From CABHOJ01 sp965649545 (lineage in GTDB: Bacteria > Pseudomonadota > Gammaproteobacteria > Burkholderiales > Methylophilaceae): DNA of 43,455 nucleotides. Position numbers and translations under genes: made by a program. Below the pieces are notes generated by a model that worked only from the letters and a program-made list of their open reading frames with translations, had not been told where the DNA came from and did not search any database. The stretch spans positions 1-43,455 of the forward strand of contig CBFGLF010000002.1 in NCBI GenBank assembly GCA_965649545.1, in the 5' to 3' direction. Below are positions 1-6,605 of the stretch, in pieces. Within the stretch, counting starts at the first letter, position 1, and every line of letters starts with the position of its first letter.

Positions 1-303
1 GTGATCGGCAACGATGTCTGGTTATGTACCGATAGCACCATCTTATCCGGCGTGACGATCGGACATGGCGCCGTGATCGGTAGCGGCGCCGTGGTCAGGC
101 GCGATGTCGAGCCCTATGCCATCATGATCGGCAATCCTGCACAGGTGGCCGGATGGCGTTTCAACGAGGCGCAACGACAAGCGTTGCTAGAAGCGGCCTG
201 GTGGGATTGGCCGGAAGACGAGATCAGGGCTGTCGTGGATAAATTATGTTCATCTGATATCGAAGCGTTCCTGGCTTACGCACGGCAGCGTCAAAAGACG
301 TGA
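1..303 (+). CDS. CatB-type hexapeptide-repeat O-acetyltransferase, 3' part only
   Basis: This is the C-terminal 100 residues of an acetyltransferase with a left-handed parallel beta-helix fold; the true start lies left of the window, because the reading frame is open to base 1. Visible hexapeptide turns are IGNDVW, STILSGVTIG and AVIGSGAVV, followed by the GNPA motif where the helix ends. The AWWDWPE segment is typical of the xenobiotic/CatB-VatD acetyltransferase family. Such enzymes transfer acetyl from acetyl-CoA to a hydroxyl of a sugar or antibiotic. Beside a GT2 glycosyltransferase and an O-antigen ligase, a role in decorating a surface glycan is more likely than drug resistance, but this is inferred from context only. 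It converges on the glycosyltransferase with a 5-base gap. Confidence 0.8.
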   Translation: MIGNDVWLCTDSTILSGVTIGHGAVIGSGAVVRRDVEPYAIMIGNPAQVAGWRFNEAQRQALLEAAWWDWPEDEIRAVVDKLCSSDIEAFLAYARQRQKT

Positions 304-308
304 CCTGA

Positions 309-1262
309 CTACCTCTGTCGGGTTTTCTCAAGCACTTCGCTGAATGTCATCCTGGCACTACGCTGCACTAGCCTGCGGGCGCGTAAAGCCGAACCTAACC
401 GGATGACGGCATTGCCAAAACCCTTCAGATTCACCCGATCCAGCAGGATCGCTTCACCCATCAATTGCCACAGGCTCAACGGAATCACCGTCAACCACAG
501 GCGCCTGGCGGGAAAATGTATCCATTCCAGCAGGTATTTGTTACGCCGCCGCACCTGTTTGACGTAGGCACGCTTCACATGATCCTTGATCGAGCCCCGA
601 GACTGGTGGATGACACTGGCACCAGGCTCGAAATAGGAAGCCCATCCCTGTCGCCATGCCCGCAAGCCTAGGTCGTAATCTTCCCCATAGAACGGCTTGA
701 AGATCGGGTGGAAGCCGCCTAGCGCGAGGAACATCGAACGCCGGACCATCATCGACCCCCCTGAGGTATAAAAGGTGGCTAGCCAGCCCTGCCGGCGTGC
801 ATCGAGCGCCGACTGCAAATCCCACTCGACAGCCTTCAGATTGCCCCGCTGGAAACTGCGCAGATTCCAGGAATGCCGATTGACCGAACCATCCTCATCC
901 AGGATGGTGGGGCAGACGGCGAACGTATCTGGGCTCTCAAAATAGGGGACGAGTTTTTTGAGGCAGCCGGGAATGAGTTCCACATCGGAATTCAGAAGCA
1001 ACATCAACTCGCTTTCAGCCGCTTGCACCCCGCTCCATATCGCCTCGGAGAACCCAAGATTCTCGGGGTGCGCTATGACCCTGACTGCCGGGAAGCGCAC
1101 CTGTAATACGTTGAGGCTCGCATCGCGGGAACCGTCATCCACCACGATCACCTCGGCGTTGAGTCCATCGACCTCGATACAGTCCAGCACCGACGGCAGA
1201 TTACGTTCCAGCAGATGCGCCCCATTATAGTTGGGGATGATGATGGTGATGGGCGCACTCAT
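309..1262 (-). CDS. Family 2 glycosyltransferase
   Basis: A 317-residue inverting GT-A glycosyltransferase that would act at the cytoplasmic face of the inner membrane on a lipid-linked or core sugar. Near the N-terminus are the nucleotide-sugar strand IPNYNGAHLL and the VVDDGSRD motif. The DxD-type metal site is in LLLNSDVEL, and GGFHPIFKPFYGEDYDLGLR resembles the acceptor-side motif of rhamnosyl- and related transferases. The start chosen is the ATG whose first base lies inside the stop of the upstream O-antigen ligase (an ATGA 4-base overlap). An upstream in-frame ATG would run 33 bases into the ligase and is less likely. The gene is last in a minus-strand LPS series. The donor and acceptor sugars cannot be read from the sequence. 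Confidence 0.88.
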   Translation of the reverse strand: MSAPITIIIPNYNGAHLLERNLPSVLDCIEVDGLNAEVIVVDDGSRDASLNVLQVRFPAVRVIAHPENLGFSEAIWSGVQAAESELMLLLNSDVELIPGCLKKLVPYFESPDTFAVCPTILDEDGSVNRHSWNLRSFQRGNLKAVEWDLQSALDARRQGWLATFYTSGGSMMVRRSMFLALGGFHPIFKPFYGEDYDLGLRAWRQGWASYFEPGASVIHQSRGSIKDHVKRAYVKQVRRRNKYLLEWIHFPARRLWLTVIPLSLWQLMGEAILLDRVNLKGFGNAVIRLGSALRARRLVQRSARMTFSEVLEKTRQR

Positions 1263-2452
1263 GCAAGGCCGCCCCTGGGCATGGCCTTGAGCCACAAAGC
1301 GCCACCGATCACCAGACCCAGCAGGTTAAGGTTGTAACTGGAGAAGGTGGGAATCGTGATGCTGATGAACAGCAGATTGAAGGTCACCGCCGCGATCATC
1401 AATCCAGCGGCCGTCGGGATCGCAGACACGCGAGACAATTTCAGCAGCTGGTAGTACAGCAAGAGATAGAACAGGATGAAACATGCCAGGCCGATCACAC
1501 CGCTGGTGTAGAGAAGCTCGAGAGCGGAGTTATGCGGTGAGTTGAATTCCAGGATGCCGTGGTAGCTCGAGTATTGCTTGAAGGCTTCCTGAAAACTGTC
1601 TAGCCCGTGGCCCCATACCCACTCTCCATGGGTGCTGACCTTTTGCATGTCCCAAGCGTTCTGCCAGATCACCACACGCTCCTCGCGATCGATGTTCTCG
1701 ATCAACTCGGTCAATCGACTACCGAAATTGCCTGCATTACTGACGAACAGCACGGTAGGCAACAGGATCAGCACAGCCAGCATCAATCGCTTGCTGCGCA
1801 CCCTGGCTAGCATGAGCACCACCAGCGCGGCGCAGATCAAGGCGATCCAAGCCGGTCGCGAAGAGGTCGTGAGCAACAGGTAGCCGAGTACCGGGCTCAT
1901 GAGCACCAGTGACGCACGCCACCAGCCGCTGGTACGGTAAAAGAGGTACATGGCGAGCATGAGTCCCATACTGCAGTAGAACGCCAGATAATGCGGGTTC
2001 TTGTTGGTCCCATACGGTCTTGAGAAGACCGCCAAAGCGATCACCTGCACGACAGCATAGACGATCAGGAGGATGACCAGGGCGCGTTCGAGTTGAGGTT
2101 TCTTGATACCGATACGATGCCGGTCGAACGCCCATACGCTGATCGCCAGGAACACCGCCAGCCACATCTGCCGGATCTCCTTGATGATCTCAAGCTGTCC
2201 GACCGCGACCCAATGCAACAAGGTGAAGGTCACCGGCACCGCCAACAGGCTCCACGCTATCGGGGTCATGGCAGCGGCCAACTGACGCCAATGGAGCAGG
2301 CAATAAGTCAGCACGGCAAAGAAGTTGATATAGAGTAGCGCACGATAACCGACACCCCAGTTGAGCATCAGACTCAGGACGATCAGCCAGAGCAACGGGA
2401 AATGCAGCGATTTGAAGACGTGGGTCCAGCGCGTTGGAGACATAGACGTCAT
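1259..2452 (-). CDS. O-antigen ligase / WaaL-Wzy family membrane protein
   Basis: A 397-residue polytopic inner-membrane protein with about ten to twelve hydrophobic segments and one large hydrophilic loop between roughly residues 240 and 310. That loop, containing ERVVIWQNAWD and the GHGLDSF stretch followed by SPHNSALELLYTSGVIGL, matches the Wzy_C/O-antigen ligase family pattern. These proteins join a polyprenyl-linked glycan to lipid A core (WaaL) or polymerise repeat units (Wzy) on the periplasmic side. Neighbouring core genes make the ligase reading more likely, but WaaL and Wzy cannot be separated reliably by sequence alone. It overlaps the downstream glycosyltransferase by 4 bases and starts 8 bases after the upstream kinase stop. 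The start lacks a clear Shine-Dalgarno, and a second ATG three codons on is possible. Confidence 0.82.
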   Translation of the reverse strand: MTSMSPTRWTHVFKSLHFPLLWLIVLSLMLNWGVGYRALLYINFFAVLTYCLLHWRQLAAAMTPIAWSLLAVPVTFTLLHWVAVGQLEIIKEIRQMWLAVFLAISVWAFDRHRIGIKKPQLERALVILLIVYAVVQVIALAVFSRPYGTNKNPHYLAFYCSMGLMLAMYLFYRTSGWWRASLVLMSPVLGYLLLTTSSRPAWIALICAALVVLMLARVRSKRLMLAVLILLPTVLFVSNAGNFGSRLTELIENIDREERVVIWQNAWDMQKVSTHGEWVWGHGLDSFQEAFKQYSSYHGILEFNSPHNSALELLYTSGVIGLACFILFYLLLYYQLLKLSRVSAIPTAAGLMIAAVTFNLLFISITIPTFSSYNLNLLGLVIGGALWLKAMPRGGLA

Positions 2453-2460
2453 GGTTATTA

Positions 2461-3168
2461 TTATGTCGGGCTAAGCAACGATGCCGAAAGCTTGGCCAGT
2501 TGTCCAGCCATTTTATCGTGGCAGCGCGTGCTCAACCCGGCACGCCCAAAATAGCCTTGCCACAACGTCTGCCACTGGCGTACGTCAAGCTGGCGGATAT
2601 CCTCCTGCAAACGACACACATGGTAGAGGTTGCGCAAACGCCGCCCACAGCGTAACGACCATGGATAGATGCTCATATCGGCCACATCAATCAGACCGAA
2701 GGCGCCATCCTCGCGTTGCACGATGTTGCCCATGTGCAGAGAGCGGAAATAGATGCCCTTGTCATGCAGGCCACCGATGAACTCGCCCAGACGCCTCAGC
2801 CCGGCATCGTCAAGCGATCGACTGTAGGCAAGCTGACGCACCGTGCTACCTGGCAGCGGCTGGTAGAGGACGGCGGAGTTAGCCGAGTCGGTGAAATGGT
2901 AAAGCTCACTGATCCTGACCGTCGGGACGCCGAGCACCTGCAATCGTTCGGCGTTGCGGCAGAATTGCCGGGCATAGGAGTAGATGCGTGCACTACTGAC
3001 CAGGTGTTTGACGCGGAATATCTTGAAGATATCACCGTTAGGCAGGCGCAAGACCTTGAGGCCGCGCGCATCCTGCTCGAGGATCTCCGCACCCTCGCAC
3101 AATCGCTCGAACGCCTGCGGTGTCAGCGCTTTGCTGATACGTCTGGAATACCATAAAGGGAGCATCAT
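2461..3168 (-). CDS. Small BUD32/InaA-like kinase-fold protein with Ser in place of the catalytic Asp
   Basis: A 235-residue single-domain protein of the lipopolysaccharide-kinase/BUD32-like superfamily, sometimes annotated as a toluene tolerance protein. Visible elements are a nucleotide-binding lysine candidate in IFKIFR (K49), the hinge VLYQPLPG, a catalytic-loop equivalent FRSLHMGN (residues 141-148) and the metal-binding LIDVAD (D161). The usual catalytic loop reads H-x-D-x-x-x-x-N. Here the His and Asp positions are Phe141 and Ser143, while Asn148 and Asp161 remain. Phosphotransfer may therefore be weak, use another base, or be absent. It starts inside the stop codon of the upstream HAD gene (ATGA), so the two are translationally coupled. 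Neighbouring genes suggest a role in LPS core or lipid-linked sugar chemistry. Confidence 0.75.
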   Translation of the reverse strand: MMLPLWYSRRISKALTPQAFERLCEGAEILEQDARGLKVLRLPNGDIFKIFRVKHLVSSARIYSYARQFCRNAERLQVLGVPTVRISELYHFTDSANSAVLYQPLPGSTVRQLAYSRSLDDAGLRRLGEFIGGLHDKGIYFRSLHMGNIVQREDGAFGLIDVADMSIYPWSLRCGRRLRNLYHVCRLQEDIRQLDVRQWQTLWQGYFGRAGLSTRCHDKMAGQLAKLSASLLSPT

Positions 3169-3827
3169 GCGCTGGGGATGAGATCACTCAAGCTTTCGAC
3201 AATCCGGATATTATGGCTTGCGCAGTAATCTTGCCAGCCCTCAAAGTCGGTCCATGCGCTGAGGAATACGAAATCCAGTCCCGCCTTGATTGCAGCCTCG
3301 TGGTCGTAACGGCTGTCACCGACGAACAAGCCGGGCTTTTTCAGTGCACCCTCCGCAGTCTCACGGGCCAGGATGTCGTCCTTGTAATCCGGGCTGCCGA
3401 AGATTCCGGCATCGAACAGGTCAGCGATGCCTCTTGCCGCGAAGACTTCGCGCTTCTCCGACTGGTCTCCGCCAGACACCAGCATCCAGCCAGCCTGGGG
3501 CGTCGCGTCGCGCAAGGCTTGCAGACCCTTGGCCATCTCGCAATGGATCAAAGCCTGCTTCACCTCATAGGAGAACTGTGCGATCAACGCTTGCAGCTTG
3601 TCTTCATCGACAGGCGCACCGACGATCTCGCGCAGGAAATACTCGAACTTGTGGTACCGGGAGATACCGCCGAGCTTGATGTGGTACTTGACCAGGGCCT
3701 GCGCCTGCGACTCGCTGTAACCGAGATGGATGGCCGTATCGTGGTAGGCCTGGATCTTCAGGGGATTGGAGTCGAGGATGACCCCATCGCAGTCGAAGAC
3801 GATGGTCTTGTATTGAGTGATATCCAT
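3165..3827 (-). CDS. HAD-superfamily phosphatase (subfamily IA type)
   Basis: A 220-residue soluble haloacid-dehalogenase-fold hydrolase. Motif I is FDCDGVILDS (nucleophile and acid Asp near residues 11 and 13), a helical cap domain follows, motif II is LVSGGDQ, and motif IV is VGDSRYDHEAA, whose aspartates bind magnesium. The expected reaction is hydrolysis of a small phosphate ester. The substrate is unknown; a sugar phosphate of surface-glycan synthesis would suit the neighbours. The start chosen begins just before motif I, as in relatives, but has no clear ribosome site. An ATG nine codons upstream (3854) has CAGGTG just before it and may be the real start. The gene ends in an ATGA overlap with the downstream kinase gene and follows eda. 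Confidence 0.82.
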   Translation of the reverse strand: MDITQYKTIVFDCDGVILDSNPLKIQAYHDTAIHLGYSESQAQALVKYHIKLGGISRYHKFEYFLREIVGAPVDEDKLQALIAQFSYEVKQALIHCEMAKGLQALRDATPQAGWMLVSGGDQSEKREVFAARGIADLFDAGIFGSPDYKDDILARETAEGALKKPGLFVGDSRYDHEAAIKAGLDFVFLSAWTDFEGWQDYCASHNIRIVESLSDLIPSA

Positions 3828-3882
3828 GGCTTGAAATGAAAACGGCAGATGCATAGGCACCTGCCGTGATGGGTTGCGCGGA

Positions 3883-4512
3883 TTAAGCCGCTGGCTTGAT
3901 CGCGCTGGCTTCCTTCGCCAGCTTGGTGATCTTGGCCCAGTCCTTGGCGGCAACGGCGTCTGCCGGGGTCAACCAGGTACCGCCACAGACCACGACGTTA
4001 GGCAATGCCAGGAACTGCGGCGCGGATTCGACCGTCACGCCACCTGTGGGGCAGAACTTGACGTCGCCGAATGGGCCTGAGAAGCCTTTTAGCAGGTTGA
4101 TACCGCCGACAGCTACGGCTGGGAACAGCTTGAGAAAATAGTAATCGTCAGCATTGGCTTGCATGATCTCGCTGCCCGTGGAAACACCTGGTAACAGCGG
4201 CAGGCCCATCGCGCGGGCAGCCTTACCCAACTCGGAGGTATAACCGGGGCTAACGCCGAATTTGCAGCCTGCATCCTTGGAGGCTTGCGCATCGGCGACG
4301 CTACGGATGGTACCGGAACCGAGGATCGCGTCAGGCACAGACTTGGCGATGGCTTCCATGGCTTGCAGCGCGCAGGAAGAACGCAGGGTCACTTCGAGCA
4401 CCTTGATGCCGCCTTCGAGCAAGGCTTCGGCCATGGGCACGGCATCTTCGACCTTGTTGATGACAATGACAGGGATCACCGGGCCATGCTTGGCCAAATC
4501 TAAAGTGTTCAT
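3883..4512 (-). CDS. eda: 2-keto-3-deoxy-6-phosphogluconate aldolase
   Basis: A 209-residue class I aldolase that cleaves 2-keto-3-deoxy-6-phosphogluconate to pyruvate and glyceraldehyde 3-phosphate, the last step of the Entner-Doudoroff pathway. The Schiff-base lysine is K128 in YYFLKLFPA. The catalytic Glu and phosphate-site Arg appear in LEVTLR (E40, R44), and GSGTIR and GVSPGYT line the barrel as in the family. Length matches Eda. It lies downstream of edd on the same strand with a 153-base gap holding a long inverted repeat, so expression from the edd promoter with processing or attenuation between the genes is likely. An AG-rich stretch (AGAGAGAGAA) just before the ATG can serve as ribosome site. 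In RuMP-cycle methylotrophs this enzyme splits the cycle product; whether that applies here depends on the host. Confidence 0.97.
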   Translation of the reverse strand: MNTLDLAKHGPVIPVIVINKVEDAVPMAEALLEGGIKVLEVTLRSSCALQAMEAIAKSVPDAILGSGTIRSVADAQASKDAGCKFGVSPGYTSELGKAARAMGLPLLPGVSTGSEIMQANADDYYFLKLFPAVAVGGINLLKGFSGPFGDVKFCPTGGVTVESAPQFLALPNVVVCGGTWLTPADAVAAKDWAKITKLAKEASAIKPAA

Positions 4513-4572
4513 ACTTCTCTCTCTAAAATTGATTCAAATTTTTTAGTGCAGCCATGCAAACGCAGACTGTTA

Positions 4573-4659
4573 CAGAATCACGCGAGAACGCGGCGCCTGA
4601 GTGCAGACAGTACAGTTGCGTACGGCAGGCGAAGGCAACAAAGTAATCGCGTGATTCTG
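4573..4659. repeat. 13-bp perfect inverted repeat spanning the edd-eda gap
   Basis: CAGAATCACGCGA at 4573-4585 is the exact reverse complement of TCGCGTGATTCTG at 4647-4659, with 61 bases between the arms. In the edd-eda transcript this would form a 13-bp stem closing a large loop immediately after the edd stop codon. The loop also holds a near-duplicate pair, GCAGACTGTTACAG (4562-4575, partly in the arm) and GCAGACAGTACAG (4603-4615). No U-tract follows, so this is not a classical terminator. A processing or mRNA-stability structure is possible. Confidence 0.75.
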
Positions 4660-4665
4660 GAAGAG

Positions 4666-6480
4666 TTACAGCCAGGTGACTGCGCCTTCTTCGGCCGAAT
4701 GTACATTACGACGCATGCCGCCAAACAACTCGCGACCGATACCGTGACCATTGTTGTTACGTTGTGCTTCCGTCATCTGCACGGGGACTCGGGCTTGCCA
4801 TTCGTCTTCATCGACCAGCGCGTTCAAGGTGCCGACAATGGCGTTCAGGCGGATGATGTCGCCGTCGCGGATCTTGGCGATGGCGCCTCCTGCAGAAGCC
4901 TCGGGGCTGACATGGATGGCGGCCGGGATCTTGCCCGACGCACCGCTCATGCGGCCATCGGTCACCAGTGCGACCTTGAAGCCCTTGCCTTGCAGCACGG
5001 CCAGCGGTGGCGTGAGCTTGTGCAGCTCTGGCATACCATTGGCGCGCGGCCCTTGGAAACGGACGACGGCGACGAAGTCTTTCTCCAGCTCGCCTTTCTC
5101 GAACGCTGCCAGCAATTCTTCCTGTGCATTGAACACGATGGCCGGTGCTTCGATGATCAGACGATCTTCCGGTACTGAAGAAGACTTGATGACAGAACGA
5201 CCAAGGTTACCCGTCAAGAGACGCAGACCGCCTGAGGAGCTGAAGGGCTTGCGTGGCGTCCGCACGATGCTCTCATCCGGGCTGTCTGCGGGCAAGTCGA
5301 CCCAGATCAGGTCTTCGCCCTTCAACTCTGGCTTCTTGCAGAAATCTCGTAAACCGCCATAGACGACGGAGGGCACGTCCTCGTGCATATACCCGCCTTC
5401 CATCAGTTCACGGATGATGAAGCCGGGGCCACCTGCAGCCTGGAACTCGTTGACGTCCGCGCTGCCGTTCGGATAGACACGCGCCAGCAGCGGTGTGTCT
5501 TGTGACAGCTTGGAGAAATCAGACCAGTCGATGAGGATACCGGCGGCACGTGCCACGGCTACCCAATGGATACAGTGATTGGTGCTGCCGCCGGTCGCCA
5601 GCAAGGCGACGATGGCGTTGACGATCACGCGCTCGTCGACCATGCGGCCGATCGGCATGAATCGCTGAGTCTGGATATTGGAAAGCACGGTACGCACGGA
5701 TTCGCGTGTCAATGCCTCGCGCAAGCCTGCGTGCGGATGCACGAACGCCGAACCGGGCACATGCAGGCCCATGGCTTCCAGCAGCATCTGGTTGCTGTTG
5801 GCGGTGCCGTAGAACGTACAGGTGCCTGCGCCGTGATAGGCGGCGGATTCGGAGGCGAGCAGTTCGTCACGGTCGCACAGGCCTTGTGCGAATTTTTCGC
5901 GCACCTTGGATTTCGTGGTGTTATCGATACCGGTACTCATCGGGCCGGCCGGCACGAACACGCAGGGTAAGTGACCGAAGTGCAACGCACCGATCAGCAG
6001 CCCCGGGACGATCTTGTCGCAAACACCCAGTAACAACGCGGCATCGAACACATCATGGGATAGGCCGACCGCCGTACTCATGGCGATGGTGTCGCGCGAG
6101 AACAGGCTCAATTCCATGCCGGGCTCACCCTGGGTGATCCCGTCACACATGGCCGGTACGCCACCCGCGACTTGCACGGTTGCGCCGTGCTTGCGGGCTT
6201 CGTCACGGATGATGGCCGGATAGGTCTCGTAGGGCTGATGTGCCGACAACATGTCGTTATAAGCGGTGATGATGCCGATATGTGGCGCCTTCTCCGCTAC
6301 GACTCGGAATTTGTCATTCTCCGGCAAAGCCGCGAACGCATGCGCCACATTGGCACAACCCATGCGGTCTGAGCCCCGCGGACGCTTGATGATCTGCTCG
6401 ATACGTTGCAGATAAGCCTTGCGCGTAGGGGTACTTCTCTCACGGATACGCTCCGTGACTTCATTCAGGATCTGTCTCAT
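4666..6480 (-). CDS. edd: 6-phosphogluconate dehydratase
   Basis: A 604-residue cytosolic iron-sulfur dehydratase of the IlvD/Edd family. It converts 6-phosphogluconate to 2-keto-3-deoxy-6-phosphogluconate, the committed Entner-Doudoroff step. Family signatures are clear: MCDGITQGEPGMELS with C112, the GVCDKIVPG signature with C154, GTCTFYGTANSNQ in the middle, and GRMSGASGKIPAAIHVSPEA near the C-terminus. Length matches E. coli Edd. It is followed by eda and preceded by its own promoter at 6513-6541. Neither zwf nor pgl is nearby, so the pair is separated from the glucose-6-phosphate oxidation genes, and it lies between two sets of LPS genes. Confidence 0.97.
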   Translation of the reverse strand: MRQILNEVTERIRERSTPTRKAYLQRIEQIIKRPRGSDRMGCANVAHAFAALPENDKFRVVAEKAPHIGIITAYNDMLSAHQPYETYPAIIRDEARKHGATVQVAGGVPAMCDGITQGEPGMELSLFSRDTIAMSTAVGLSHDVFDAALLLGVCDKIVPGLLIGALHFGHLPCVFVPAGPMSTGIDNTTKSKVREKFAQGLCDRDELLASESAAYHGAGTCTFYGTANSNQMLLEAMGLHVPGSAFVHPHAGLREALTRESVRTVLSNIQTQRFMPIGRMVDERVIVNAIVALLATGGSTNHCIHWVAVARAAGILIDWSDFSKLSQDTPLLARVYPNGSADVNEFQAAGGPGFIIRELMEGGYMHEDVPSVVYGGLRDFCKKPELKGEDLIWVDLPADSPDESIVRTPRKPFSSSGGLRLLTGNLGRSVIKSSSVPEDRLIIEAPAIVFNAQEELLAAFEKGELEKDFVAVVRFQGPRANGMPELHKLTPPLAVLQGKGFKVALVTDGRMSGASGKIPAAIHVSPEASAGGAIAKIRDGDIIRLNAIVGTLNALVDEDEWQARVPVQMTEAQRNNNGHGIGRELFGGMRRNVHSAEEGAVTWL

Positions 6481-6512
6481 GATGCGACCAACTATATGTA
6501 AATTAGAAATCG

Positions 6513-6541
6513 ATTATCCGGAATGCCCCGGATAGCGTCAA
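6513..6541 (-). promoter_or_regulatory. Sigma-70-type promoter of edd-eda
   Basis: Read on the minus strand, TTGACG (6541-6536) is followed after exactly 17 bases by GATAAT (6518-6513). These match the -35 and -10 consensus at 5 of 6 positions each. It lies about 33 to 60 bases upstream of the edd ATG, after the carbamoyltransferase stop, so edd-eda can be transcribed independently of the LPS genes upstream. Confidence 0.75.
6515..6534. promoter_or_regulatory. Operator-like palindrome in the edd promoter spacer
   Basis: TATCCGG-AATGCC-CCGGATA is a perfect 7-bp inverted repeat with a 6-base centre. It lies between the -35 and -10 elements of the edd promoter and overlaps the -10. Its position is what would be expected of a repressor operator. 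The half-site does not match a regulator I can name with confidence, and no regulator gene is adjacent. Confidence 0.55.
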
Positions 6542-6605
6542 ACCAAAAGCCCCGATTCAACCACAATAAATGGTTGATAACATTGATTCAAATCAGGGAG
6601 TGCGG

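Noticed and set aside
6554..6595. Repeated GATTCAA and the TGATTCAAATCA palindrome in the carbamoyltransferase-edd gap
   Set aside because: Short AT-rich matches upstream of the edd -35 with no T-tract or clear spacing; expected by chance in such a region.
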